Shown here: positions 11,812 through 24,827 of the stretch, in pieces
Layout: every line of letters starts with the position of its first letter
How positions within the stretch are numbered: the first letter of the stretch is position 1
DNA from: Cryptomeria japonica
Lineage: Eukaryota > Streptophyta > Pinopsida > Cupressales > Cupressaceae
Reading direction: 5' to 3'
NCBI RefSeq assembly: GCF_030272615.1
Contig: NC_081406.1
Location: 460,438,072-460,502,071 of the forward strand
DNA length: 64,000 bases
Position numbers and translations under genes: made by a program
Notes under the pieces: model-generated
Seen by the model: only the letters and a program-made list of their open reading frames with translations
Database searches by the model: none
What the model was told of the DNA's origin: nothing

Positions 11812-13990
11812 TTGTTTATTTTGTTAAATAGTAGGAAATCATCATGGATGGCGATGCGAGGGAGGAGGTTAGAGTTTCATGGCTTTAGACATGGTTGTTT
11901 TGCACAGTTTCATGATATATATTTGAACCAAAGATTTCAAAATCCTATTCAATGGCCTTATAAGAATTCTTGGGAGGATCAACTAAAGGAAAGACAATTG
12001 CCAATTTTGGGGAAACAACAATTTTTCTCGGACCATCCCCAAACATCCAAAATCTGTTGGGCTTTGCTAAAATCTTTTCTTGTCCTGAAGGAGGTTTTAA
12101 GAAATTTCAAGATAAAATGGGGTGACCAAAAGAGAAGGTCATGCCAAAATCAGGGGAGAAGGTGTAGGTCGAAATGATCCCAAAAAAATGATTATAGTTC
12201 AAATAGGAAATGAAGCCTGGCAATATGTAGTCAAAATGCTTTGAGAAAGGGATTTCTTCATGAAATGGGCCAGAAAATGGGTAAAGCGGGCTTCACTCAG
12301 TGAACCTATGTTATATCACCTACGTTCATGACATACTAAAGAATCCCCCTATCAAAAAAATTGCCCTAAAATCCCTTTTTTCCACCCCCTCCCAATACAG
12401 AACCTGAATTAAAAGCCCTCTTATTTGCACAAAATATTACATTTTTCATAGCCCGAATTAAAAACCCCCCTATTTTCACCAATGGGCAATATATTGCACC
12501 CTCATTTTTGGGATATTAAACCCCCCAATATGAATGCACATGATATGATATTGCCTTTTTAGTGAAGCCCTCGTGGAATGGATTATGTGCACTAGGGTGT
12601 GCAAGTAGTGTGGTGAACAATGGGGTAAGAATTTTATTCTAGAAACCCTTCCTAATGGTTAGTTGTGAAAGTCAGGGAGAAGTTGTGGATCCTAAACAAT
12701 GACCCTTTTTTATGGGTGGGGTGAGCTTTTTTATTAGAGACTAGTACCCAAATTTTGACCCAACCAAAGCCACTATTTATCAAATCCCTATTTGGGTTCA
12801 TCTTTATAATTTATCGCAAAAAAATTAGGATATGGAAACATAGTAAATCATTGATAATAGAATTGGTAAATTCTTAAAGGTAAATGAAGCTTTGGAAAAT
12901 CAAGATTGTAGGATGTATGCTTGAATCTATATTCTTTGGAGACCTGATCCTCCCTCACCTAAGGATATAGAGATTGGGACAAAAAAGACCTTTGGTGGCA
13001 ACATATAGAAGTAGAAGAGATTGTTGAGAATTGCAAAGCATGCAAATATTTATGGCACCCAACAAAGGATTGTGTGGTTTTTAAAAAAGGAAAAGGTTGG
13101 GAGGATGACCTTCTTCTCAGCATGTTAGCCAATGTTGATTAGGTAATGGTAGTTAGAGTGTTTGACATTTATCAACCATGAGATGAGGAAGGAGAGCCCC
13201 CTTTAAGCAAAGAGAATTGCCATCTAGTGTCTCTGGAGGAAGAGGTCCATGGTTTCCACCCTATTGAAAAATTGGAGAAAGAGTTAAAGGATATATTGAA
13301 AGAGAGAATAGGTTTTGGTATCCTAAATCATTCGAAAGGGGCGCATCAAGATGGCTTGTCAAACACCGATTAGTATAGTATGAGAAAAGTGAAGAAATAT
13401 CAAGAGAAAGAAACCATGGGAATGGAGATTAGTTTGAGTACAGAGATTGGTACAACACGAATTTCAAAGGCTTAGGGGGTGGAAAACTTGGGGTTGGTAG
13501 AGGAGGAATATCTCAGTCAACATTCATCTCAGCGAGGGAAGGATTTGCTTGAAAGTTGAGACAGTGGATCCAACTTTGGAAAAGTTGGATGTCTTAGAGT
13601 TGGAAAAATTCTCACTCATGGTGATGAACGAGGGAGAAATTTTAGTAAGCTGAGGGGGAGATTGGTCTTGATATTTTAATCATAGATATTCAAATTTCCC
13701 TAGAGAAAATTTCCCAATCTAGGGGATGCGCAAAGTTATCATTCCCTAAGCGAAAGGGATAGAGGTATTTTAGATCTTTTTCTTTCAAAAGAAGAGGATG
13801 TTTTAGGGCTTAAGGATGAGGAAGGAATTTTGAAAAAAGGAATCATAAATTAGACTTACTCTAGAACCAACAAGGTAAATGTAGGCAAGAAAAAGGAAAG
13901 GGGCCCAAAGTGGTTAAGGTGAAGTTGGAAATTGTAGATAGTGCCAAAGGATAGAGAAAACTAAGATTTGGGAAGCGATTATCTTCCTTC
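11812..13990 (+). pseudogene. LINE ORF1 remnant (DUF4283 and zinc knuckle)
   Basis: ORF1 of plant L1 elements is an RNA-binding chaperone. Around 12700-12830 the translation gives FMGGVSFFIRD, a stop, then YPNFDPTKATIYQIPIWVHL, matching the DUF4283 pattern (W-x-P-x-F-x-P, then W-V-x-L). At 13032-13073 a CCHC knuckle is complete: C-KA-C-KYLW-H-PTKD-C. An N-terminal frame (11812-12177) is readable but carries no motif I know. The C-terminal part (13080-13990) is acidic with several stops. Confidence 0.8.
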
Positions 13991-14000
13991 TTAGGTAGCT

Positions 14001-15615
14001 ATGATAACCTTATCTTGGAATTTTAGGGGCTACAATGTCTTTAACAAGAGGTGTCTAATCAAGTGTTATTTTGATCAAACAAGACTAAATGTTGTTATGA
14101 TTCTAAAATGTATCTTAACTCTCCAGAGGTGAATAAATTTGTTAAAAGTTTAAAATTTTGGTAGGGGTGCTTCAGTGAGACGAAATGGGCTTTGGGGGGC
14201 CTTGGGTTTTTGTGGATCTAATCACTATTAGGGTCAAGATGGTTGAGCAATGGAAGAACTAATAGATGATCAAGATGGTTTCAAAGGACTTCATTGGGGG
14301 ATTTATTTGCCTCAATGTGTATGGTCCAACTATTTTGATAAAAAAAAGAGAGTTGTGGCAGAATATAACGAATACTATTCAAAATCATGGAAATTCAATT
14401 TTGATCTTTGGAAGGGATTTTAATGCAACTCTTGAGGTTGTAGATAAGAGAGAAGGTGAGGTATGTTTTGGGAAGATCCAAACAAATTTTCAGAATTTTG
14501 TTGCTAATAGTGGTTTTCTAGAGGTCAAATATAATTTTGTTACTAATAGTGGTTTACTAAAAGTCAAATATAACAAGGGTGATTTTACATGGACTAATAG
14601 GAGGAAAGGCTTCTTGAATATTTTTGAAAAGTTTGATTGTTTATTTCTTCCAAGGAAGTTGGCTGATCTTCCTATGATTTTTGAGGTAATGATCCTTCCC
14701 TACTTGGGTTTAGATCATTATCCAATCTCGCTCTTCCTTCAGAGAAAATCCAATCTCATTAAGGTTCCCTTCAAAATTTGAGAATACATGGCTTTGAGCT
14801 AATAGGTACAAAGACAAGATAAAATAGTAGTGGTTGAACACCCCTGTTCAAGAAGGTAATTAAGCTTTTATCTTTTTCAAAAGACTTCAATACATTACAT
14901 CATTTTTGAAACAATGTATTTGATCTCATTTGAAAGATACCCTTGTTGAGAAACTTTGTCTTGATAAAAAAGTTGAAAAATTGGAAAACAAATTTATACA
15001 TAAAGGTATCAAACAAGTGGATTTTGTTGAAGAAAAAATGTTAAATTCTCAATATTTAGAGGTTTTTGCTAGGGAGCATATTTTTTGGAGATAGAAGTTG
15101 AGAGAGTGTTGGTTGAAAGAAGGTGACCAAAACACAAATTCTTTTTATAACTGAGTGAAAGCAAGAAGGTCATGTAATATTATTCACACCACTAAGAATA
15201 TTGAAGGAGATTGGTTGGTTGATACTAAAGATGTCAATAATGAGGTGGTGAGTTTCTTTAAAAATATTTTATCTACAAATGGAATTATAGAGTTAAGGGA
15301 TTTTGGGGATATTTTGGAAGTTATCCTTTATTTGTATCCTGAAGAAAAAAATTCTATGCTTCAAGCCTCAATAGTTTGGAGAATGTCAAGTGGACCCTTT
15401 TTTCTATGGATGGGGATAAAGCCCTTGGTCTAGATGGCCTTTTGTCTTTGTTTTCCATAAATTTTGGGATCTTTTGAAGGAGATTTTATTTGTGGGGGGG
15501 GCGGTTTGAAGAGTCTAGAGCATTAGTTTTATGTTGAAGGATTTTGATAATGCTATGATCACCATTATTTGAAAGAAGGAGAATGTATCATCATTTGATG
15601 ATGTCATGTTGATCT
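14001..15615 (+). pseudogene. LINE ORF2 remnant (endonuclease and start of RT)
   Basis: ORF2 supplies the nicking endonuclease and the reverse transcriptase. The frame begins MITLSWNFRGYN at 14001, the usual endonuclease start with the catalytic-site asparagine. The expected Glu of the following ETK motif is lost (KC in its place). Later motifs remain: NVYGP, FGRDFNAT, DFTWTNRR and LDHYPISL (14266-14781). A 39-bp in-frame duplication (14494-14532 and 14533-14571) repeats 13 residues ahead of FTWTNRR. Past 15100 the RT upstream region is seen (VKARRSCNIIH, DTKDVNNEVVSFFKN). Further on come a degenerate DKALGLDG and, near 15550-15620, [10 protein letters not shown] just before the microsatellite. 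The YxDD box is absent. Confidence 0.85.
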
Positions 15616-15765
15616 CACCATGTATGTATGTATGTATGTATGTATGTATACATATATACATATATACATATATATGTATATATATACATACAAACATATA
15701 TATAGATACATACATATATACATACATACATATACATATACATGTACATATACATGTACATATAG

Positions 15766-15828
<63 letters not shown>
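15616..15828. repeat. Compound TGTA / TACATA / CATATA microsatellite
   Basis: It begins as TGTATG repeats, passes through mixed TATACA and ends in CATATA units. It replaces the rest of the LINE reverse transcriptase and directly precedes dispersed repeat copy b, mirroring 8225-8465. Confidence 0.95.
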
Positions 15829-16416
15829 AAAGATGTTTAAAAAGAAACCTTAATTACTTAAGATAATATTTAATTATTTTAATTTTTAAAATCTAATTTA
15901 AATTTAACAAAAAGAAATTGAAAAACAATTATATGTAGTTTTGAAAGTTGTTTATAAAACAAACTTCACATAATATAAAAGAAAAAATGACCTTGTTGAA
16001 TAGAGAAGATTAATGTTTGCAACATACATATATCCAAGTGTATTCTTAATATTCTGACACTATGTTGCTTCAGATTCCAAACAGGTTATATGGATTGTGT
16101 TATGGGCTATAAAATAAACCACAATAAAATTAATGGTTTAAAATTATGCGGACGAATACAACAAAACACTACTAATTCTACCTAATCATAACTCTAAATA
16201 CATATTATAACACTATTGGTAGGAACTTGACGCATTGAGTCTCTTGTTTCTATAATGTCATTCAAATGATGCTTCATACATTCCATCTCTTGAATTAAAA
16301 TAGTTAGAAAAAATTCAAATTTTTTTATTTATGTAAAGCTGGAAATTCTTTTCTTTATGAAAATGTAAATTTTTTTTTTTATGCTTTCTTTATGAAACAA
16401 TGGACGCAATGCATCA
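15829..16416 (+). repeat. Microsatellite-headed dispersed repeat, copy b
   Basis: Matches 8466-9071 in the same orientation. The embedded foldback element starts at 16211 (CACTATTGGTAGGAACTTGA), but its right arm is readable only to about 16416, then homology ends. Small indels separate the copies, for example around 16105, where copy b lacks about 13 bp present in copy a. Confidence 0.9.
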
Positions 16417-17339
16417 TGTTTTATATAGCGACATTATCATATCATTTGCAATTGCATGTTAGGTACATTACATTTAGGTTCAATACATTATAAATACTAA
16501 TGTAAGTTTAATAAAATCCCATTCAAACATTAGTATCTCATGTAGTGTTGCAATCATTAATAATCACACCATTCAATTTAAAACATTTAAAAATAATATC
16601 ATTACCTTGTTAGATAATTGCATCTTTATTTGCATTTTAGGTGCATTATATCTCAGGTGCATGAAATAGGATCCCATTCAAACATTAATTTTCTACGCGA
16701 ATGGTCATGTAAGTCATCAATCAACCACACTATTTTGGTTTGTTATGTTTTTAGTGGTTAAATAATGGTTTTCATTACATTACACAGAACATTAGTGCAT
16801 TTTGCATTCATTTAGTTGCATACCATTTAGTTATAACATACATTATAGATCCATTCATTCCCTTATCATTTTAGGTGCATTTCATTGTTAGAAGCATTTA
16901 TTATATCTCATTTTAATTTATCACATAATTACATATCACATATATACATATCATACTCATCTGCATTACACCATAACATAAGCATTATCATGAAAAAATT
17001 AAAAAATGGTATATCATATAGGCATACATCAAACACATGCATCCTGCATCCACAAACATGTTAACAACATCATAAATAACACATGCATACATACATTTTA
17101 TGATCATACATATTGCATCATAAATAGGTCAGATCATGTGCATCATCATATCATAAAATCATCATCTACCGCAAAGTTAAACTATAATCAAAGTCCATGA
17201 GAGTCTATAATAAAGTCCATATACATGTATACGTTGCCAAAATCACATCTCATATATATATATATATATATCAAAAATATGAATGTGTCAAATTAGAGTA
17301 CAATGATATAATTCCCAAATGGTAAAAAATGTTGTGTCA
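16417..17339. other. A+T-rich stretch without a gene
   Basis: Many ATTA, CATTA and GCATTA words and a short (AT)n at 17250-17271. The 64-codon frame at 17006 is His/Asn-rich and not credible. Confidence 0.6.
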
Positions 17340-19126
17340 AGTACATCTAAATCAATAGCATGTGCTCTCTCAATCATTTGCCCCTGTTGTTGAACTTGAG
17401 GGCCCCACTTGGAGGTCGTGGTGCCCTCATCCCTATAGAATCACTTGAACGACAAGTCTATGTCTTGTGAGACTGGGTGCTCTCTATGTACAAAGGTGCT
17501 TACTGGTCTCCTATCATGACCTGATAGTACAAATCCCTGTAGTACTAAGCCTCACAAGCTAATCTCTTTGCACATTGTTGTCCTGCAATGACATCAACAA
17601 ACACTTGTATGAGACTTGCTAGCTCCAACATTCATCGGTCCACATCTCTCTCACCCCACAGCCTCACCACATTGGCCTCTTCCCTACTCAACTAGGAGCG
17701 GAGTTTCTCTAGATCCTCATCCATCCTCTCTAACTTTGCCATTTTCTGTGAGATGGCCTCTCTTCTCCTCGCCTTCTCTAGGAGTTGCCTGGTCTTTTCC
17801 TTGTTCCTCTACATGTTGTCCTTGTTCATCATGGTAGTCTAGAGATCCTCTCTCAGAGCATCGACCTCCCTCCTCAGTCGGTCCACCTCCACCTGCATGT
17901 TATCGGCTCAAGCCCTCTTAATCCCCAGCTCCCCCTCAAATCTCTGAGACCTCTCCCTCGCAAAATCCCTCCCTCACAGTTCCTCCTCCAACCTCTGCTC
18001 CCTCTCCCTGACCAGCATGTTATACTCTATCTAAGAGACCCAACATGCTTGCAATGACACCTATTCCTCTACCTACTAGGATTGTCTGCCCTCATCATCG
18101 TGTACCTTTATCTCTCGTATATTCATGGGCTCCGACCTATCCTCCCCTCCTTCCTCCTCTATCCTCATCCCACCAATTTGTGTTTCTGGTGGTTGAACCT
18201 ATAGTGGTCCCCCCCACTTGAGGCACTTGTTTTCCCCTCCTTTGCAAAACATGTCTTTGTTCCCTACCTCTCTATACTCCCCCTCCTGCTACTGCTCTGT
18301 ATGCAGGCCCATTTTTCTCTTCACCTACTACCTCGTCAACTAAGGGTCGTAGTTCATCCCCCTCCAAGACCCTAGGTATATTCAGCCACACTGGTCTATG
18401 GGCCTCCCACCAATAAGTGTATGCACATGTGCATCCTGGATCCTCCTATCCTGAACTCCCATTGGCCTCATCACTGCAATATGCTCCCAAGCCTATACGT
18501 TTAGCAGTGTGATCCCTGTGTCAAGGTTCCTATATCCTCAATATACACAAAGATGAATTTCATACAATAGTTGACCAAGCATCACTACTTCCCATGTATA
18601 GGTTGCGCAGTCTTCCACTATATAGTACATGCAATGTGCCCAACCAATGGAAAATCCATACCTGTTGAGGTTTGGCATAATCCATCCACTGAACAATCCA
18701 CATATAAATAATACCAAACAAGGGATATGTTGTATCTGCATCACCCCCCAAGGTGCATCTATGTACCCTCCATTGACAACGCATCATACTCACACACCTG
18801 GCATAGGTAGTATTTACCCCCATCTAGTCTATACTCGAGGACTATGCCTCTGATGGGGATATTCAAGATCCTCCAGACATCTAATAATATGATCGTTGCC
18901 ACCCCAATCGACAGATGGAACATGCATGTCTGCTTGTCCCAGCACTCTATGTGTGTTGTCATCATTGCAGTATGCACTCTGATCCACAACCATCTCCCCA
19001 CAAACCTCATGCCTACTGTGCTTAGAATCTCCCTCACATTCGCCCTCAATCATCTATATAGCCTCATCATCAAAGGCCAGTGCTCTCGTGATGTAAGCAG
19101 TGCTGCCTTCTCCTGCAACTAAGTAA
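17340..19126 (-). pseudogene. Plant mobile domain (PMD) protein pseudogene with coiled-coil tail
   Basis: PMD (aminotransferase-like, MAIN-family) domains occur in host genes and in plant transposons. Minus-strand frames show the domain in pieces: NVREILSTVGMRFVGRW (19049 downward), FHLSIGVATIILLDVWRI, then YIVEDCATYTWEVVMLGQL (18538-18744) and AWEHIAVMRPMGVQ (about 18480). These fit the PMD order of a phloem/LHC-like strand, a tryptophan-rich middle and the AWEHI segment. The C-terminal part (about 18060 to 17610) stays in one frame and is strongly charged and helical (EVDRLRREVDALREDL, EKARRREAISQKMAKLE), broken by several TAG and TGA stops. At least two frameshifts interrupt the N-terminal half. 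No transposase or terminal repeats were seen nearby. Confidence 0.75.
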
Positions 19127-21219
19127 TTCACCTCATTAGCCTATTTATTTTGTCCTATTATAGTCTATTCTACCTTATTTATATCCTATCCCTTCTATGG
19201 GGCATGTGTGCACCCCATTGAACCCCTTTGAGTCTTTCCCCATCCCCCATTTTCCTCTCCCAATCCTCCCCAACAGAAATGTCGATCCCCCCAATGAAGA
19301 CATCAAACCCATGGCGCATGCGTCATGCCACATGCAGAGACATTGAAATGTAGTCTCCACCCCCATTCACTCCCCTTACCGTAGACCGGTATCTGCATGG
19401 ATGTTAATTCAGCCATGCAGGTGGTGTTCCCCATCCAACCCCTCTTCAATGCCTACGTAGGCATTAACCACCTACAAAAATGTCGATCCCTATGTGGATA
19501 TGTTGAAATGACGATCAATGTCTCTGCCCTACCTACTTGCTAATCTCATTTAATACCCTAATACATGCCCTACCTACTAAATCAAAAAGTTAGGTTTGGG
19601 TACATACCTATGGGCCATACTCGGTCGGTCACTCATGTCATCTAACCCTCTTTGCATGGTGCTCATGGTGTGGGATGTCGTGCATCTTTCTCCTAGAAGC
19701 CTCTATGCTCTCCAAGTCTTGTAAATGTATATGTGACAATGACCCTTCCTTGGGCCTTGTGTGGCTGATATAGGGCCCCGCATGGCCCCGTTTTCTCATA
19801 CTTCTTCCATCTTCCTCATTTTCTCTCATTTTTTCTTTTCCTTTCTCGCCTTCTCTTCTCCTTTGCTCATTTTCTTCATTTTTCGATAATTTCCCCAAAA
19901 ATTCTCAAGGGAGCATATACCACCTGCGTCTTCATGTTGGGGCACCCTTTTCTTTTCTTTTACCCATCGCCAATTTTGCCGCTGCGTAAAAGAGGGGCAA
20001 AATGTAGATGTCTAAAATAAATTAAATATTTAATTAATTTATCCTTCCTAATAGTTAATCAACTTAATTATGTTATCCTTTATTCTTCTCAGTATTAATT
20101 AAATCTAATTTAATTAATTATGTCACTATAGTCCAATAATTGATTTATTAAATAAATCAATTATTCCCTATTCTTCTAAAGTCCTCAAAATTAATTAATT
20201 CTTCTAAATTCCCTTTAATTAAATTAATTAACTAATCATGTGACTCCTACAAACTAATTACCTCTAATCCTCACTTATCCTAATTAATTCTTATAGAAGC
20301 TCACTTAGCATTATTTCCTAGTTTTTAATTCCTCCACTCATTCTCTCTTCTCTTGTCAAGTCCTCCTACTTCCCCACTTGTCTTCTAATCCCTTATTAAT
20401 TTTCCTAATCACCCTCTCTAATAATTTTATAGTGGCTAATCCTCATGATTAGCCACAAAGTCAACCAATTTCCATAAATAGCTTGTCCCCTCTCAACCCC
20501 CAACCTTAAATGCACCAACTTTGGTCATTTCAAGGATTTGAAAATTTCTCATTCTCCCATGCACTCTCATCTTCCCAAGGAATTTTTAATTCCTTTTCTC
20601 ATTTCTTTCCCCATACATCTCATTATTTGGGAATTTTAAATTCCCTTGTCCTCCCCCCAGGAATTTTTAATTCTTTTATGTCTTCCCCATGTACTTGAGG
20701 ATCTCTTCCCCATGTACATTGTGGAGTGTGGAGACAAGAAATGCCTTTATGGAAAATCTCTTGGTCCCCACACCATGTCCCCACCTTGTTTAAATCTCCA
20801 CCCTTGATCTACTTTCAATCTCAACCATCTTCAAATTTATAAATTGGGGTCTCCTCCCCTTCATTTCTCATCTCATTTTCAAGTAATCTTATGCTGCTCA
20901 TCTAGCTTTTGAATTCCATCTTGTGCATCCATACTATAGGTAGTTTTAGTTATTACCCACATCCTTCATCCATCTTTGCAATCACCCACTTATCATATCA
21001 ATCCATCCAATTTATTGTGCATTGGAGAGAAACCACATTCAATCAAATGAGCATATCCAATCAAGTGGAGCACTTGGGTGTATTTCCACTTCATCATTTA
21101 CACAATCCGAAGGAGAAGGTAATGGCAAGGTATAATGGTTTTGATTATATGTTTTGAGTACTCCATTTTATTTACTAACCATTGTATACATTTATTTGGC
21201 TTTTCACCCTCTTTAGGAT
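19127..21219. other. No confirmed gene; possible PMD upstream region
   Basis: A minus-strand frame at 19638-19898 is highly charged (KLSKNEENEQRRREGEKGKE) and could be a 5' exon of the PMD pseudogene, but there is no proof. From 20000 to 20260 the sequence is rich in TTAATTAA-type palindromic words. 20460-21180 holds ordinary C/T-rich sequence with no family motif. Confidence 0.35.
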
Positions 21220-21753
21220 TGTGTGCATAGTTCTTTTGTTCATAATGAGCCTGATGTACCAAGGGTTTTAGTTCATGGAGACAATTGAGAGGTGGACCTT
21301 ATTGTGGGACTTATTATTGAAATAACATGAGATGATGGATTGTGTAGCATTAGTATGTGTAGTTTTCCCTAATTCCTAAGTGCTTGTGAGTGCTTGGGAT
21401 AAGTTGGAGGAATGGGACCATCCATGGATTGTCAATGTTAGTGGACTCCTCATCTACATGAGAGGATCTCCTAAACTCTGTTTGAGTTGTTGGAGATATG
21501 CTTGATACTTTTCCATTGATCTCCTTATCATCTATCCCTAATAGATATTGAATAGAGACCCTATTGTGACCTCATGATTGAGTATCATTCTTATCATGGA
21601 TAGTGCATTTCTTACTCATATGCTATGTTGTGGTGTATATTCTCTATTTATGGTGTGAATGATTAGCCTTTTGTCTACTGTTGACTTGCTTTAGTGTTTG
21701 GTCCTTGTGACTATCTCCATGAGCACAAGGGGTGGACCTAAGGTTACCACATG
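21220..21753 (+). repeat. Dispersed repeat R2, copy A
   Basis: Matches 63309-63749 in the same orientation, including the phrases CATAATGAGCCTGATGT, GAGGTGGACCTTATTGTGGG and AGACCCTATTGTGACCTCAT. Copy A contains about 110 bp (roughly 21577-21686) missing from copy B. No coding signal. Both ends near TACCACATG at the right, where copy B is cut by an LTR. Family not recognised. Confidence 0.85.
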
Positions 21754-22615
21754 GTCAGGTGGCATTTCACATCACCATTGGGGACTAATGGACATGTTTG
21801 TGAGAACCTTGAAGAGCTTCTTCACCTTTCCAATTACTTGTTCTTCCTCTTTCTACATTTTTGGTTGTATAAGTAAATATAATTTGATTTAATCATTGTA
21901 AGAATTGGAAAACCATATATTAAAAACACTTTATATGGAGGACGATTTAATGCAAACATATTGATATGATTAGAGTAGGCTTTAGTGGAACGATGTTGAA
22001 ACTAACTACCACACACGATTATGTATGCTTCTCACTTGTCTCTATATTAATATGTTATCACAGGAACACTTCAATTGGTGCATTAAAATGAACATAGACT
22101 GTCTAGTGTAGACTTGGAGATTGATTTAGTCATCTCCCAGTGTCATCTTGTGTTGACATCTATTTGGGTTGCATTGTAGGTAATGACATCTTGGAACCCT
22201 TAGAGGTATCTTGTCTTAAATTAGAGTGATTTAGATAGCATAGATGGGGTTATTAAATATTTAGTCTTCCGCATTATGTAGTTGTTGATGAATTTTCATC
22301 TTATCTTGATATGTGAGCTTAGTTTGTGTGTATGTACTCACTTAATTACTTTAAAAAAACATGTATTTCTAGTGTGTTTTCTCTTGTCCTTTAGGGTTCC
22401 TTGGTGAGGCATTACATGGGGAGTATTTTTGGAAGATAATTTTTTTGAGAATAGGACAATGGAGAAATTAATAGCAATTGGTCTTTTCCACTGATGTCAA
22501 AGAGAGAGAAATCAACAAAATGGAATATTTTTGGACATATGTTATCATTGATGTCAAAATGATGATTGTCTTTGAGATAGATTGTTGGAAAATTGTTATG
22601 ATTTGAGTATTAAAC

Positions 22616-22948
22616 TATTGGCCCAGTTTGTCATTGCTTCAAAAGACCGATCTGTCAACACTCGATACAAACTATAGAGATATGGATCGCACAAGAGGTA
22701 GTTAGTGCCTTGTCATGAATCTCGAGGGGAGCATTGACCATTTTTCCAACAATTCCCCCCTCAACGTTACTCGAGGGGATTCGAACTCATGACCCAACAC
22801 TCTGATACCATTTGTTGGCCCATTTTTCTATTGTGTCAAAATATTGATCTCTCAATGGCCCATACAAACTATACAGATATGGATCGCACGAGAGGTCGTT
22901 AGTCCCTTGTCATGAATCTTGAGGAGAGTGCTAACCATTTTTCCAACA
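22616..22948 (-). mobile_element. Complete TRIM (miniature LTR retrotransposon)
   Basis: Two direct repeats of 136 bp each (22616-22751 and 22813-22948), about four-fifths identical, bound an internal region of only 61 bp. Read on the minus strand, the 5' LTR starts TGTTGGAAAAATGG and ends GGGCCAACA. After AA comes the primer site TGGTATCAGAGT (22810 downward, initiator-Met tRNA type), and the polypurine tract GAGGGGGGAAT directly precedes the 3' LTR. The outer flanks are both TTAAAC (22610-22615 and 22949-22954), a target duplication. The far end of the 3' LTR has TATTGG where TGTTGG is expected on the plus strand. No coding capacity, so it must have used proteins of another element. Confidence 0.9.
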
Positions 22949-22954
22949 TTAAAC

Positions 22955-24827
22955 ATGCATGTTTCTTACTTTAGTGGCATCTAGAAGGTCGAAAAAAAAA
23001 TCTTACTGTCATGTCATGTTAGAGCATTTTGAGTTGCAATAGTACATTTAATTGATTCTAGGATCAGTTGAGATATGTATATAATATCATCTATGTGCAT
23101 CTACTCATGTTGAGAAAGTGTTCGAGAAGTTTAATTTGGAGTGATTGAAGTATGTTACCTAGATAGTGAGCCTAGTCTGGTAACTTGTATTTCATATTTT
23201 CTCATGCTTACGAGTTATCTCACATGGTTTAAATGGAGAGTATGTCTTTGCATGTTTTATCATTGTGTAGATTTTCTATTGTTGTCATGAAATGAAACAT
23301 AATTCTTATTTTATCATTTTTTGTTGTGTTACTAGTTGACCTAGTTCATGTTTTGGAATGATTTTAAAGCAATTTGATTCTTGTGTTGTTGAAGATTAAG
23401 GTTGGATATTTTTGAGACTAGAGAGATCCTCAATAGTATCTGCAAGTTGTCTTCCCTTGTGTGGAATTGTGTATGAGCTTTTGGGGCCAAACTTATTATA
23501 CATTAGATGAAGCCAACTTACAATGATATATTGCATAGGTGTTTGCCAAAGATTGTACATAAACAACCTTTGGGACAAGATTAAGCCACCTTGTGAAGTG
23601 TGTAGCACGTTTCTTTGTTTCAAGCAACACGTGAGATAATTGGAACTAGCCTACTACATGTTTGGTAAAGAAATTTTTTTGCATACGACCTAAAAAAAAT
23701 TTAGTATGTATTAGGTCGACTTACAAATGTAATTATAGATGTAACACATATAAATTCATTTCTAGTGTATAGTTTTAAGTGCATTTCTAAGGTGACAAGT
23801 TCATATAATGTGAATTTGAGAATGATGTGTGTATCATCCTGATGTATGTGTGAAGTTCAAATGCAAGTTGAGTATTGATGTTGAAGGTACTAAATTCATT
23901 TCATTCATATTGTTGAGATTGAAGTCCTAGTTTTTGAACTCTTCATCATATTTAGGCATATGAGATTGGTGTCTCTAGTGGGTTCATTCTCACAAGTACA
24001 TTAGGGTATTGGCTTATCCCATAGGTTGGTGCCTATTCAATCATTGCAAGTGATTCATTATTTTGTATGGCTAGATTTGGGTAGTAGATCCAAACCACTA
24101 TTCTCACAATAGTTTTTCCAATCTTGGGTTTCCATATTGTAGCATCATAAAAATGCACCCTTGCAATTTTGACTGCATTTTAGGTCCCTTACCTTGGTGA
24201 TATCATCTCCCACACTTGATTGGGATCTATCTATGCCTCCAAAATGGAACTGGGCCTCATTTCCACACTTTACAACTTGTTTAGACCCTATTTCAGGCCT
24301 TGAAAATGGGCATGACCATTGAGTGGCGCACCAATCCCCTTAGGATAGGGGCATGGTGCCCTTGTCCTCCCTCTTTGTGTGGCCCCAAAATGGTTCCATC
24401 TGACCCTTGGACATAAATTATCTTTTAGGAATTAAATTCCCCCCCTATGTTGTCCTTTGGTGAAGGGATAATTAAACCTCCAAGGCAAGTATACAAGGGG
24501 ATCTAGTCCTCTCATTTGCATAAGAGAAAATTGGGGAAACAAGTGGAAGGTCTCCATTATCATCATCAAGCATTCAAGTGTTCAAGCATCCATCAACTCT
24601 TCTTCTTCATGTGTCTTCTTCATTCATCCATTGGAGCAACATTACAACATTCATTTGCAAGCATGTGTGTGTTAGGGTTTTTTTATGTTATATGCTATTT
24701 CATGCAACACTTGTGATTACATTCAAGAAGCAAAGCAACCATCATCAACAAATTGTAGATCTACAAGGTATACATTTTCATTATTTGCATTTAAGAATTT
24801 GCATTTACTTTCTTTCAAGATCAATTC
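22955..24827. other. No gene seen
   Basis: Mixed-composition sequence with no domain, RNA or repeat that I could identify. A minus-strand frame at 23396-23623 and a plus frame at 24578-25045 lack family motifs; the second runs into LTR sequence. Confidence 0.45.

Larger units (their letters stand above)
11812..15615 (+). mobile_element. Decayed L1-type LINE, 3'-truncated
   Basis: A plant L1-type non-LTR retrotransposon order is visible: an ORF1 with DUF4283-like region and CCHC knuckle, then ORF2 with apurinic-type endonuclease and the beginning of reverse transcriptase. The element stops inside the reverse transcriptase at a microsatellite at about 15616, so the catalytic core, the 3' region and the poly(A) tail are missing. 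Multiple stops and shifts affect both ORFs. The 5' end is not defined; 11812 is only where readable codons begin. A C-rich stretch at about 12335-12560 looks foreign to ORF1. Confidence 0.85.

Noticed and set aside
17616-18057. Plus-strand Pro/Ser/Leu-rich frames
   Set aside because: They are antisense shadows of the PMD pseudogene coiled-coil tail on the minus strand.
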